A stretch of 64,000 bases of DNA from Sphingomonas sp. S2M10 (GTDB lineage Bacteria > Pseudomonadota > Alphaproteobacteria > Sphingomonadales > Sphingomonadaceae), in the NCBI RefSeq assembly GCF_012650175.1, contig NZ_JAAILI010000040.1:1-64000 (forward strand). Direction: 5' to 3'. The position numbers and the translations under genes are program-made. The notes under the pieces were generated by a model. It searched no databases and had not been told where the DNA came from. It saw only the letters and a program-made list of their open reading frames with translations. Shown one piece after another: positions 6,761 through 15,893 of the stretch (the stretch's first letter is position 1; every line of letters begins with the position of its first letter).

Positions 6761-8776
6761 GTTTATAACCGCGCATACGATGCGGCACCTTGCGGCAAGT
6801 CCGATCGAAAGCTGCGGGACTTGAACCGGAAATTGCTGACAGATCCGGCCATTGCCGGGCTGCCTGGGGCGAAGTTGTACGCCGGCTCAACGCTTCGCGA
6901 GTGGGTGAACAAGCGGGGTAAGCCTGGAGACCGTCGGATGCGCGACGGCGTCGCGATGACTGGCACTGGTCGCGGGCGCCGAGTCAATCACCCCAAGGAG
7001 ATCCTCGTTCACCATCTTGCGGTGGCAGTCGGTCGAAAAACCACATCCTCGGCTCATGCTGCGGCCAAGGCACAGAAGGCTTGGACCAGCTACCGCGCAG
7101 AGATCCAGCGGATTAACCGCGGGGCGCCCACTGGGCGACCTGACGCCGTCTATCCCCAGCCGAAAACCCCTTACAAGGGTGTCAGCTACACGACATTTTG
7201 GAGGATGTGCCGCGATCTTAGGTCCTCTGCAGCGCTCGCTGCAGAGCATGGCGCACAGGCAGTCTACCAACTAACCGGCGGCGGGGGCGTCGTTGATCGT
7301 CACACCCGCATCGGCGCGTTCGGCATGATGGACGACACGAAGATTCCTGCGCTGTTCCTGGTGGATGACGAACTTGGCATCCCACTGGGGCAGGCAACCC
7401 TCACTATCGTGATGGAGTGTGTCTCCAAATGCATTTTCGGTTGGGGGCTGAGCTGGGATGAGCCTTCGAGCGCAACTGCGCTCGAAGCATATGCCCATGC
7501 GAACACCCCCAAAGCGATCCCGAAGGACCTCGACGAGCTGTACCCAGAGTTGAAATGGATATGCGGTCGGCTGTCCGCCATTCTCCTGGACAACCTTGCG
7601 GGCCATCATTCCCGCCACTTCGAGGATGCGATGATGGACGTGGGAACCGACGTCCATTTTTCGGGCGCGCACATGCCGCGCGACAAATCCGAAATGGAGC
7701 GGGTGATCGGCACGATCCTGGGTCTAGCCTTCAAAGATTTGCCGTCAGCTACCTATGACATCCCTCGCGCGAGAGAGTTCGGCTTCGATCCCTCGAAAAT
7801 GACGATGATTTCTATCCAGAAAGCTCGGGAGCTCCTGACTCGGGCGATCTGCATCTATCATTTGTCACCTCATAAGGGGCTCGATGGCCGCTCGCCTGCG
7901 CTCGTCTTCAGCCGGCACGCCGCAAAAGTGGGCGTGTCGGTTATCGATAACCTTGACGAGTTCAGCAAGGGGAACGGCGACGTCGAGTATGAGGCGCAGG
8001 CGAGGCAAAGCGGCGTCGTAGTGTTTGGCGTGCGATACTCCGCCGCAAGGGCAATGAGGCAGCTTTATGATGACCTCGTCTCGTTGCAGCCCCCATCCGA
8101 GGCAAAGACAAAGATTGTCGCCTTTAAGGTAAAGGTGAAGTATTCTCGCAATGACATCGGTCGTATCCACGTCTGGAACGAACGAACAAAGCGGTACGTA
8201 ACCTTGCCGGCCGTCAATCAGGACTATGCCTCCGGTTTGCCTGTTTGGGCACACAAACGCGTCTGCGAAATCGCTAAGCTCGATATGCGTGAGTACGCGG
8301 GTGAGACCGAGGAGACGGCTGGCCAGAAGCTTATAGAGATTCGAGCCAGCCTGTTCAACGAGATCCGTAACATCACGCCAGAAGCTTCCGAGCACGACCG
8401 GAAGAACTTGGCCAAGCTCATGGATTCATCGCTCTTCAAACGAGTGGTTGGCGACATCGTTGAGGTCGTAGACGAGGATCTCAGCAACCTGGTTCAACCT
8501 GTCGCAGCGGACGCCCCGCAGTTCCAGCTGCGCGATCAGATGGCAGCGCCATTCCGCCAGGATGCGACGACCCAGACACCACGCGCCAATGAACGGCGCG
8601 GATCCGGGACCCGTAGGCCCCCGGCTGGCGGCGCAAAAACGTCGAATGCAGCCAACCGCCAGAAAGCCGGCCTGCATCAGGGCCAGGCGATGAGCGCCGC
8701 ACCGGAAGCGGCAGCCCGTCCAAACACATCCTCTGCGTCACGCAAGCGCGCAAAATGGGGTCAGAAGTATGACTGA
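6446..8776 (+). CDS. tnsB: TnsB-like DDE transposase of a Tn7-like transposon
   Basis: TnsB binds the transposon ends and carries out 3'-end cleavage and strand transfer. The 776-aa protein has a small N-terminal module (~1-75, rich in beta-type sequence), helix-turn-helix regions up to ~280 and an RNase H-like core. The catalytic residues are visible: Asp296 or Asp297 in GMMDDTKI, Asp382 in AILLDNLAGHHS and Glu418 in KSEMERVIGTI, giving a 36-residue D-to-E spacing. A Mu-type C-terminal region follows. The basic, Ala/Pro-rich tail (~690-776) may contact TnsC or TnsA. GGAGAA lies just upstream of ATG 6446. It overlaps tnsC by 8 bp. Confidence 0.88.
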   Translation: MKPYLKQSPGDIFAFEGTEYIFDRRDPDGKLTYRHISESVEYMITDPKTGFPCKPTDEDIVRLMAEGKVVKRAQDLEEGPRRAARKRELNVAAARAMDPLCEFRTVYNRAYDAAPCGKSDRKLRDLNRKLLTDPAIAGLPGAKLYAGSTLREWVNKRGKPGDRRMRDGVAMTGTGRGRRVNHPKEILVHHLAVAVGRKTTSSAHAAAKAQKAWTSYRAEIQRINRGAPTGRPDAVYPQPKTPYKGVSYTTFWRMCRDLRSSAALAAEHGAQAVYQLTGGGGVVDRHTRIGAFGMMDDTKIPALFLVDDELGIPLGQATLTIVMECVSKCIFGWGLSWDEPSSATALEAYAHANTPKAIPKDLDELYPELKWICGRLSAILLDNLAGHHSRHFEDAMMDVGTDVHFSGAHMPRDKSEMERVIGTILGLAFKDLPSATYDIPRAREFGFDPSKMTMISIQKARELLTRAICIYHLSPHKGLDGRSPALVFSRHAAKVGVSVIDNLDEFSKGNGDVEYEAQARQSGVVVFGVRYSAARAMRQLYDDLVSLQPPSEAKTKIVAFKVKVKYSRNDIGRIHVWNERTKRYVTLPAVNQDYASGLPVWAHKRVCEIAKLDMREYAGETEETAGQKLIEIRASLFNEIRNITPEASEHDRKNLAKLMDSSLFKRVVGDIVEVVDEDLSNLVQPVAADAPQFQLRDQMAAPFRQDATTQTPRANERRGSGTRRPPAGGAKTSNAANRQKAGLHQGQAMSAAPEAAARPNTSSASRKRAKWGQKYD

Positions 8777-9806
8777 TAGCAAACGCCCACAAACCTCCTC
8801 GCACTCCTACCAGGCCATTGTCCCGAACTACTTGTCAGTTCCTAACCGAGGTGACGAAAGCCACGGCGAATCTGAGCGGGAAGATGCGCCCTTCCCGCGT
8901 CCAGGCTCCTTGGCCTGGCACTCGCGCCAGGTGGCGAAAGCTGTCGCAGCAGTTCGGAGCATTCGACTCGAAGAGCCGCGTCAGCTTGAGATACATGCCG
9001 AGTTCGACGAACTTCTCCATACTGGCGTTTTGATGCGAGGCCGGCCCATGCTCGGCATGACCTTGTTCGAGGTGACCGGCGCAGGCAAGACTACGACTGC
9101 CGAGGAATACGCCAATCGGGCCAATGCGAGCGACGGAGACGGGCAAAGGTCCGTCCTTCATGTGCGCCTGGATAATTCCGGAACGGCCCGCAGCCTGTAC
9201 GTGGAAATCCTCGCAGGACTCGGCGACGGATTCGCGTTGAACGGCACCGAGCACAGCCTTCGTCGACGTACCCTCGAAGCGCTAGAGGAAGCCGAAACCA
9301 AGCTGTTGATCATCGACGAAAGTCAGCACGGCGGAAAACGATCCGGCTTCGGAGGAGAAATCACTTCCTCGGTGAAGCTGCTTCTGGACGGCGGCGTCGT
9401 TCCAGTAGCGCTGCTTGGTACAGACGAGGCTGTGCCCGTGTTTGCGAAGGACAAGGAGCTCAGTGGGCGCCTTGCTGCTCCTTGCAGGCTGGGCCGGCTA
9501 GAATGGCATGACGAGTACGACAGGGAGATCTGGATTGGGCTTCTGCAGCATCTTGATGCCCGGCTTGTGTCAGACGGGATCCTAACGAAGCAGATCGGAC
9601 TGGCGGCAGAGGAACTGTGCCATCCACTGATCGAGGCTACCAATGGGGTCATCGGGCAACTGATGGGCACAGTCAGAACCGCCGTGCGCGGCGCCGTCCG
9701 CGATGGTCGCGATCATGTCGATTTGCAGGATCTGGTCAACGCCATCGACGCGTGGAACGTTGGCCATGGCTTCGTCAATTCCAACCCTTTGAGGATGATG
9801 TACTAA
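8769..9806 (+). CDS. tnsC: TnsC-like AAA+ ATPase regulator of transposition
   Basis: TnsC-type ATPases link the target selector (TniQ/TnsD) to the TnsAB transposase. The 345-aa protein has a P-loop at ~101-109 reading EVTGAGKTT, a Walker B motif KLLIIDES (Asp183, Glu184) and a sensor-like VALLGTDE near 215-220. The first Gly of GxxGxGKT is replaced by Glu, which is unusual, but the essential GKT is kept. ATG 8769 overlaps the tnsB stop (ATGACTGA), and the stop TAA overlaps the tniQ ATG by one base, so tnsB, tnsC and tniQ are translationally coupled. Confidence 0.87.
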   Translation: MTDSKRPQTSSHSYQAIVPNYLSVPNRGDESHGESEREDAPFPRPGSLAWHSRQVAKAVAAVRSIRLEEPRQLEIHAEFDELLHTGVLMRGRPMLGMTLFEVTGAGKTTTAEEYANRANASDGDGQRSVLHVRLDNSGTARSLYVEILAGLGDGFALNGTEHSLRRRTLEALEEAETKLLIIDESQHGGKRSGFGGEITSSVKLLLDGGVVPVALLGTDEAVPVFAKDKELSGRLAAPCRLGRLEWHDEYDREIWIGLLQHLDARLVSDGILTKQIGLAAEELCHPLIEATNGVIGQLMGTVRTAVRGAVRDGRDHVDLQDLVNAIDAWNVGHGFVNSNPLRMMY

Positions 9807-11614
9807 TGGCGCGCCAGGCCTTCCGCGCCGCAACCCTGGTCCCCGGAGCGTCGCTCCGGGGACTTGTCTTCGACGCATGCTTCCAAAACCGCATCCCGCA
9901 CACATACGGCATGTTGAACCACTTCGGCATGCCAAACAGAAACCGTGTGCTTGTCTCGGAAAGCCCGGACCTTGATGTCGCAGGCCTCGCGACGGCACTA
10001 CGCCTTCCCGAGGAGGAGGTCGAGCTTCGCCGATATCCGCTATCCGAGAAAGGACACCGGAAATTCTTCGGACTGGACGTCCTCAAGAGTCGCATCGAGG
10101 ATAAAGTACGGCGCTTCTCTCCGGCGGCCATATCTGGGGGGCATCGCTACCACCCAGCAACGCATGAGCTGCGTGATCTGCCGTTCTCCACGGTCGGGTG
10201 GGATATGCTGCAGGATACCTGTCCCTGTGAGGAAAAGGGTGTGAAGCAGAACTGGGTAACCTCGAACGGGTCGGACCGTTGCCATGCATGTGCAGGCGAT
10301 CTTGGAAAGCTGCCGTCGGTGCCCGTCCCCGAGGAGTTAAGGCCACAGCTCGAGTTCATCGCCAATTTGGTTAGCCCCGACCCAGCGTCACACGAGTTAG
10401 CGCTTTCGATGCTCCCTGTCGCAATCCGGCAGACACGGCGCAACCTGCTCTATGACGTCGTCATGAGCGCCGTTCGGGCTATTTCCGGCGAAGACCCGGG
10501 AGCAGATCCCCTTTCCCAGACCGAGGCCATAGCCAAGGCATGCAAGGCAGTGATGTTGTGGCCGAACGGTTTGCATCTCCTACAGCGATCAGAGGCGTGT
10601 CCGAGGTATGCGTGGAATCGACTTTGCCGCGCATACATCCTGCTCGATAGCATTGGCGACAAGCCCCCGGCCTTTCCTACGGAGGAAGAACGAGAGCAGG
10701 TTTCCGGGACGCCGATATACCGCCCCTCCGGCAAGATCGGGAGGCTCAGTTCGCCATTCATCAGTGCGATGGAGGCTGCGCGGCTTAGCGGCGTGGACGA
10801 ACCCGCTCTCAAACAAGCCTGGGATGACCGTAAACTTACACAGCATACGTGGGCCCTAGGTGCGCAACGCATTCGAGCGTTCGATCCTGCCGAGGTTGCC
10901 GCTATCGCACCAAAGCTACGGGTTTTTGGCTGCCGCAAAATCATCGCGAGAGAGCTAGGCTTGCCGTTGTACGGGGTGGAACAGCTCCTAGAGGCATCTC
11001 TAATTGCGCCGGATGCGCCTAGCAGCCACGCTAAACAGCTCGAGGTACATCGCGAAGCGGTCCGTTCTTTCACCGCGCTCCTCGAGCAGAAGGCGTCGAG
11101 CATCACGGGCGAGCGAATTCCGTTCCGCGAAGCGATTCGGCATGTGTCCGGCCGGCCGAAACCGTGGGCTGAGGCAATCTCAGCGATGTCGAAAAGCCAC
11201 GTCTGTTTTGAGCTAACCTCCGACACCCGGGGAAAAGCGCTGGTCGACCGCATTCTGGTCGACCGCAGAGCGATACGCAGTTTCGTAGCGATGAATCATA
11301 ACCGTCAACCGGCCACGCAGATCGAGCGGTGCGACTGGTGGAGCGGCAGCGACGCCCTCGAATGCCTCAATGGTAACCGCAGCGCCTATGATTTGCTGAC
11401 AGGGCTCGGCGGCAAAGGCGACGGGGTGCGCAAGCAATACACCGTCGGTGAAGTGCTCAAGCGGGCTGCGACCGGCGTGACGACATTCGATCTAACCCGT
11501 CGCACCGGCGTCGCCACTAGGTGTGTGGCCGACCTTTTAGAGAAGAACCGCGTGCCACAAATCGTGCCCGGGCTCTGGCATCGCCACCAAGCCGAAGCTT
11601 TGCTTGTGGCTTGA
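9806..11614 (+). CDS. tniQ: TniQ/TnsD-like target-site selection protein (602 aa)
   Basis: TniQ/TnsD proteins choose the insertion site and recruit TnsC. A zinc-finger-like cluster lies near residues 138-163 (CPCEEKGVKQ ... RCHAC), as in TniQ proteins. The C-terminal half holds several HTH-like stretches, for example around AARLSGVDEPALKQAW and DLTRRTGVATRCVADLL, suited to site-specific DNA binding. At 602 aa it is long, closer to TnsD than to a minimal TniQ. The frame is open back to 9617, but ATG 9806 overlaps the tnsC stop and is clearly the start. The target site cannot be deduced from this window. Confidence 0.82.
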   Translation: MARQAFRAATLVPGASLRGLVFDACFQNRIPHTYGMLNHFGMPNRNRVLVSESPDLDVAGLATALRLPEEEVELRRYPLSEKGHRKFFGLDVLKSRIEDKVRRFSPAAISGGHRYHPATHELRDLPFSTVGWDMLQDTCPCEEKGVKQNWVTSNGSDRCHACAGDLGKLPSVPVPEELRPQLEFIANLVSPDPASHELALSMLPVAIRQTRRNLLYDVVMSAVRAISGEDPGADPLSQTEAIAKACKAVMLWPNGLHLLQRSEACPRYAWNRLCRAYILLDSIGDKPPAFPTEEEREQVSGTPIYRPSGKIGRLSSPFISAMEAARLSGVDEPALKQAWDDRKLTQHTWALGAQRIRAFDPAEVAAIAPKLRVFGCRKIIARELGLPLYGVEQLLEASLIAPDAPSSHAKQLEVHREAVRSFTALLEQKASSITGERIPFREAIRHVSGRPKPWAEAISAMSKSHVCFELTSDTRGKALVDRILVDRRAIRSFVAMNHNRQPATQIERCDWWSGSDALECLNGNRSAYDLLTGLGGKGDGVRKQYTVGEVLKRAATGVTTFDLTRRTGVATRCVADLLEKNRVPQIVPGLWHRHQAEALLVA

Positions 11615-11665
11615 TTTTGCGAGTCGTCTTCCTGGTCCAGGAGCCGTGCGGGCTTTCAGCAAGGT

Positions 11666-11699
11666 GCCGGCAGATTTCTGATCTGCCGGCATTTTTTTT
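11666..11699 (+). terminator. Intrinsic terminator after tniQ
   Basis: A perfect 10-bp stem GCCGGCAGAT / ATCTGCCGGC (11666-11675 with 11681-11690) with a 5-nt loop is followed by eight T residues. It lies 51 bp after the tniQ stop and closes the transposition operon. Confidence 0.9.
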
Positions 11700-12002
11700 A
11701 ATCCGCGAGGGAGATGACGGGATTGAACAAGGAGTTGCGCCCAGCGCTCAACCAGCGCATCGCGGTCATATCGAACTCACAGTTGAGCGGGAGGTTTGCA
11801 ACGAATGGCTGAAATGAGCGGAAGGTCTGCAATATCGAGTTTTCGCTCAGATTGAAAACAATATTGATTTACAGGACTTTAGGTGAGCGGACTTTGGTGA
11901 AAGCTGACAACAGCACTCCAGCCGCTACAAATCCGGATATCCTGCTCCTCGCCGGGTGTCGCGTGGTGCGCGAATGCTGGTCGGTCGACCATGAGGATGC
12001 CA
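11700..12002. other. Spacer after the Tn7-like operon with three imperfect direct repeats
   Basis: No convincing gene is visible. Three similar segments occur in the plus direction: TTGAGCGGGAGGTTTGCAA near 11773, ATGAGCGGAAGGTCTGCAA near 11814 and GTGAGCGGACTTTGG near 11883. An AT-rich patch lies at 11845-11880. The right end of the Tn7-like element must lie here or just beyond, and the repeats could be TnsB sites, but similar GAGCGGA-type motifs also occur by chance in such genomes. No matching left end was found. Confidence 0.35.
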
Positions 12003-12277
12003 TGGCCAAGCGGAAACGGTATCTGACGGCGACGCTGGCCGACGGCTATGTCAAGACGATCGGGCCCACTGCCGCGCCCTTCACCCATTACTGGCGCATC
12101 GTTGCGGATCTCGGCAACGGCCGCACCGAGGTTTTCTGGGGACACGCGAAGTCGCTGAAGGAAGCCACCGGCAAGCGGGTGGCGACGGAGGAAGCGGCCC
12201 GGCAGCGCGGCTGGGCGCGCTACGACTTTGAAATCGTCGAACTGACCGAGGAGGATCGCCCGCGCGACCGATCCTGA
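12003..12277 (+). CDS. Hypothetical protein (91 aa)
   Basis: This is a small basic protein of alternating beta-type sequence (FTHYWRIVADLGNG ... EVFWGHAKSL) ending in an acidic tail. ATG 12003 is chosen because GAGGA lies about 6 nt upstream. The open frame extends to 11852 but looks non-coding before this Met. It is the first gene with core-genome composition after the accessory region. No family recognised. Confidence 0.6.
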
Positions 12278-12289
12278 TCCGTCCGCGGC

Positions 12290-13582
12290 TCAGGACGCGG
12301 GGAAGCGTGCGCGTGTCGCCACCCAGCCATAGACGAACATCGCGGCCAGCGCCGCCGCCGCGACCAGGAAGGGGAGCGATCCCCGATATTCGTACATCGC
12401 CACGCCGATCGACGGCCCCAGCACGAAGGCAGCGCCGTTGATCGAGGTCACCCGCCCGGCAACCGAGCCTTGCGCATGCGGGCCCACCGCGAGCGACGCC
12501 CCGGCGGTGAAGCCCGGCCGGGCAAAGCCCATGCCCAGCGCGATCGTCGCATAGCCGAGCGCGATGCCGTACAGCGATCCCGCCATCGCCGTCATGCCGC
12601 AGCCGATCGCCCCCAGCGCCGCGCCCGCTAGGATCAGCGCGCGCGGCTTGAGATCGAGCAGCGGGATCAGCCCCCATTGCACCAGCAGCGAGGCGCCGGC
12701 GCCGATCATCAGCACCAGCCCGGTGGGCTCCAGCGCGGCGGCGGGGGCAAGCGCGAGCCGGTCGATGATCAGGAAGCCGATCGCCTGGCCGGTCATCGCC
12801 TGGGCATGGCCCGCGACGAGGCCGACGATCATCCAGGGGCGCACGCGCGGGTCAAAGGTGCGGATATGCTCGGCATGCTCGCCGACCGCCGCGGCGATGC
12901 TCGCGCCCGTGCCCTGGCCGCCTATCGAGGGGTAGCTGGGGGCGGCGCCATGCTCGATCGCCCCCGATTCGCGGGGCAGCAGCCGCAGCACGGCGACGAA
13001 CAGCACCAGCCCCAGCAGGCTGGCGGCGAAAGCGGGGCCGGACAGGCCGATCAGCGGGCCGCCGGGCCAGAGATGCCCCATCACCAGATAAGGGGCGACG
13101 GCGGGCCCTAGGATCGTCCCCAGGCCGAAGGCGGAGGCAAGCAGGGTCAGCGCCTTGGTACGATCCTCGGGGCTGGTGCGCGCCGCGACGATCGCCTGCA
13201 CCGCCGGCGGCGCGGCCGATCCGAAGGCGCCGTAGAGCATCCGCCCGACCACGAAGGCGGCGAAGGTGGCAAAGGGGCTCAGCACGCCGTTGATGCCGAG
13301 CGCCAGGCACAGCCCGCACAGCCCCAACGACGCGGTGAAGCCGAGAATGCCGAGCAGCACCATCGATCGCCGCCCCGCCCGTTCGGAGCGCGCCGCCCAG
13401 AAGGGGGCGGTGAGCATCCACAACAGCGCCGAAACCGAGAAAACCGCGGCCACCGCGCTGTCGGCGGCGTGGAGCGACCGACCGAGCGCCGGCAGGATCG
13501 ATTGCAGCGCGGTGTTGCCCGCGGCGATCATCAGCATCACGCCGAACAGCAGCGCGAAATCGCGATCGATGGCGCGGCTCAT
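12290..13582 (-). CDS. MFS transporter (430 aa)
   Basis: About twelve hydrophobic segments and a major-facilitator loop motif after TM2 (AARSERAGRRSMVLLG) support a proton-coupled efflux permease in the inner membrane. Drug or metabolite export is likely, but the substrate cannot be told. ATG 13582 overlaps the stop of the upstream monooxygenase-like gene (ATGA), indicating coupling; the frame also opens at GTG 13594. Confidence 0.8.
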   Translation of the reverse strand: MSRAIDRDFALLFGVMLMIAAGNTALQSILPALGRSLHAADSAVAAVFSVSALLWMLTAPFWAARSERAGRRSMVLLGILGFTASLGLCGLCLALGINGVLSPFATFAAFVVGRMLYGAFGSAAPPAVQAIVAARTSPEDRTKALTLLASAFGLGTILGPAVAPYLVMGHLWPGGPLIGLSGPAFAASLLGLVLFVAVLRLLPRESGAIEHGAAPSYPSIGGQGTGASIAAAVGEHAEHIRTFDPRVRPWMIVGLVAGHAQAMTGQAIGFLIIDRLALAPAAALEPTGLVLMIGAGASLLVQWGLIPLLDLKPRALILAGAALGAIGCGMTAMAGSLYGIALGYATIALGMGFARPGFTAGASLAVGPHAQGSVAGRVTSINGAAFVLGPSIGVAMYEYRGSLPFLVAAAALAAMFVYGWVATRARFPAS

Positions 13583-13902
13583 GCCCGGCGCCACCGATAG
13601 CCGCGCTCGACCCGGGTGACGATTACCTCATACCATGCGTACCAGCGCGCGCGGCCCTGCGCGCGGATCGCGGCGTGCGCGGGGTGGTCGCGCCATGCGA
13701 TCGCGCTGGCATCGTCGGCCCAATAGCTGATGGTGATGCCGACGCCCGCGTCCCCGCGCTGCGATTCGATGCCGCGATAGCCGGGCTGCTGCGCGGCGAG
13801 CACGTCCATGGCGGTCGCCGCCTCGGCATAGCCTGCATCGTCGTCGGCGGTGCGCTTCGATATGAACAGCACCGCGATCTGGCCGGTACGATCCTCTCCC
13901 AT
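13579..13902 (-). CDS. Antibiotic biosynthesis monooxygenase (ABM) domain protein
   Basis: The 107-aa protein has the short ferredoxin-like ABM fold signature: GYRGIESQRG, ITISYWADDASAIAWRDHP, then the RARWYAWYEVIV strand. Family members are cofactor-free monooxygenases or heme/quinone-binding stress proteins, and the exact reaction cannot be predicted. It is translationally coupled to the MFS gene, so export or detoxification of a shared compound is possible. Confidence 0.75.
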   Translation of the reverse strand: MGEDRTGQIAVLFISKRTADDDAGYAEAATAMDVLAAQQPGYRGIESQRGDAGVGITISYWADDASAIAWRDHPAHAAIRAQGRARWYAWYEVIVTRVERGYRWRRA

Positions 13903-13964
13903 AGCGAAATCGTAGAACAGGTTCGGCGCTTTGCAATGCGTCCGCGCCCTGCAAAAGCAAACAC

Positions 13965-14726
13965 ATGATCACCGACTGGCATTTCTATGCGCTCGCCGTG
14001 CCCGCCGTGCTGCTGCTCGGCCTCTCCAAGGGCGGGTTCGCCGGCATGGGCGCGCTGTCGCTGCCGCTGCTGGCACTGGCGATCGATCCGGTGCGCGCCG
14101 CCGCAATCACGCTGCCGATCCTGATCCTGCAAGACGTGGTGAGCGTCTGGGCGTTCCGCCGCACCGTCGACTGGCGGCTGCTCGCCTGGATGCTGCCGGG
14201 ATCGATGGCGGGGATCGCGCTCGGCTATGGCTTCGCTGCCAGCGTGTCGCCGGTGCTGGTGCTGGCGGCGGTGGGGGCGATCTCGATCCTGTTCGGCTGC
14301 TACCGGCTATGGGCGAGCGGCCGCTCGGCGCCGGCAATGGCGGCGCGTTGGCCCGAATGGGTGGGCAGTCTGTTCGGCGTCGCCTCGGGCTTCACCAGCC
14401 AGATCGCGCATGCCGGGCAACCGCCCTTCCAGCTCTGGGTGCTGCCACGTGGCCTGCCGCGCGATCGGCTGGTGGGAACGACCGCGATCTTCTTCGCCGC
14501 GACCAACTGGATCAAGGTGCCGGCCTATTGGGCGCTGGGGCAGTTCACGCCCGCCAATCTGCTGACCTCGGCGGTGCTGTTCCCATTGGCGCTGGTATCG
14601 ACGCTGGCGGGCGTTTGGCTGGTGCGGCGGGTGTCGCCGGAGCGCTTCTACACGGCGATCTATGTGCTGATGATCGCGGTGGGCGGGGCGCTGGTGTGGG
14701 AGGCGGTGGCGAAGGCGGCCTCGTAA
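13965..14726 (+). CDS. TauE/SafE-family sulfite/anion exporter
   Basis: This 253-aa inner-membrane protein has about eight hydrophobic segments and the repeated TauE motifs (LLLGLSKGGFAGMGALSLPL near the N-terminus, GFTSQIAHAGQPPFQLW in the second half). The family moves sulfite, sulfoacetate or related organic anions; the substrate here is unknown. It diverges from the ABM/MFS pair and is followed by a palindromic repeat. Confidence 0.82.
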   Translation: MITDWHFYALAVPAVLLLGLSKGGFAGMGALSLPLLALAIDPVRAAAITLPILILQDVVSVWAFRRTVDWRLLAWMLPGSMAGIALGYGFAASVSPVLVLAAVGAISILFGCYRLWASGRSAPAMAARWPEWVGSLFGVASGFTSQIAHAGQPPFQLWVLPRGLPRDRLVGTTAIFFAATNWIKVPAYWALGQFTPANLLTSAVLFPLALVSTLAGVWLVRRVSPERFYTAIYVLMIAVGGALVWEAVAKAAS

Positions 14727-14832
14727 GCCCCTCCTCCTGGGAGGAGGGTTGGGGGTGCAGGGATCCCAGACCAGAAGTTGGTCTCGGTGAGACACTTCCC
14801 CACCCCAACCCCTTCCCTGAAGGGGAGGGGCT
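14726..14832. repeat. GC-rich palindromic intergenic repeat, copy 1
   Basis: The element is bounded by AGCCCCTCC and GGAGGGGCT as terminal inverted repeats. It has an inner hairpin at each side (CTCCTCCTGGGAGGAG, and CCCTTCCCTGAAGGGGAGGG) and a central GGGTTGGGGG ... CCCCACCCCAACC pair. Relatives occur at 21625, 32254, 34827 and 57267. Between convergent genes it may act as a terminator. Confidence 0.75.
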
Positions 14833-14841
14833 AAGTCTGAC

Positions 14842-15777
14842 TCAATCGAACAGGCTCGACACCGAGCTTTCGTCCGCGATGCGGCGGATCGCCTCGGCGA
14901 TCAGCGGCGCGATGGTGAGGTGGCGGACCTTCTCGCCGGCCGCGACGATCTCGTGGTTGCCGATCGAATCGGTGATCACCAGCTCGCGCAGCTCGGACTT
15001 GGCGACGCGCGCCATCGCCGCACCCGAGAGCACGCCGTGGGTGCAGTAGGCGACCACGTCCTCGGCGCCTGCCTCCTTCAGCGCGGCGGCGGCGTTGCAC
15101 AATGTGCCGGCCGAATCGACGATGTCGTCGATCAGGATGCAGAAACGGCCCTTCACCTCGCCGATGATGTTCATCACTTCCGATTCGCCCGGACGTTCAC
15201 GCCGCTTGTCGACGATCGCGAGCGGGGCGTTGTCGAGCCGCTTGGCGAGCTGTCGCGCGCGCACCACGCCGCCGACGTCGGGCGAGACGACCATCCACTG
15301 CTTGTCGATGAAGCGCGTCTGGATGTCGGCGGACATCACCGGCGCCGCGAACAGATTGTCCGTGGGGATGTCGAAAAAGCCCTGGATCTGCCCGGCGTGC
15401 AGATCGACCGAGAGCACGCGGTTGGCGCCCGCGGTGGTGATCAGGTTGGCGACGAGCTTGGCCGAGATCGGGGTGCGGGGCCCGGGCTTCCGGTCCTGGC
15501 GGGCATAGCCGAAATAGGGGAGCACCGCGGTGATCCGCTTGGCCGACGCGCGGCGGAGCGCGTCGATCATGATCAGCAGCTCCATCAGATTGTCGTTCGC
15601 CGGATAGCTGGTCGACTGGAGCACGAACACGTCCTCGCCGCGAACATTCTCGAGAATTTCGACGAAGATCTCGTCGTCGGCAAAGCGGCGGACATTTGCC
15701 TGGGTGAGCGGAATTTCCAGATAGTCGGCGATGGCGCTCGCCAGCGGCAGGTTCGAATTGCCGGCCATGAGTTTCAT
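14842..15777 (-). CDS. prs: Ribose-phosphate pyrophosphokinase (PRPP synthetase)
   Basis: The enzyme makes PRPP from ribose 5-phosphate and ATP for nucleotide, His and Trp synthesis. At 311 aa it has the family length. The class I motifs are clear: the [13 protein letters not shown] loop, the divalent-cation/ribose-5-P region [14 protein letters not shown], and the PRPP-binding [14 protein letters not shown]. Start ATG 15777 is chosen; ATG 15768 is possible. Confidence 0.96.
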   Translation of the reverse strand: MKLMAGNSNLPLASAIADYLEIPLTQANVRRFADDEIFVEILENVRGEDVFVLQSTSYPANDNLMELLIMIDALRRASAKRITAVLPYFGYARQDRKPGPRTPISAKLVANLITTAGANRVLSVDLHAGQIQGFFDIPTDNLFAAPVMSADIQTRFIDKQWMVVSPDVGGVVRARQLAKRLDNAPLAIVDKRRERPGESEVMNIIGEVKGRFCILIDDIVDSAGTLCNAAAALKEAGAEDVVAYCTHGVLSGAAMARVAKSELRELVITDSIGNHEIVAAGEKVRHLTIAPLIAEAIRRIADESSVSSLFD

Positions 15778-15893
15778 AGAGTGGTGGCCTCCTGAGCCGC
15801 TGCGATGTCCCGATGCCCGCGCCCTTTAGTGCGACGTTTCCGTGACGCAAAGAGGGCATTGCCGCTTGGCCTGTGCCAGCCTAGGCCGCAGGC

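Noticed and set aside
4847..11614. CRISPR-associated (CAST-type) Tn7-like transposon
   Set aside because: There is no cas gene, CRISPR repeat or crRNA-like element in the window. TniQ here is long and HTH-rich like TnsD.
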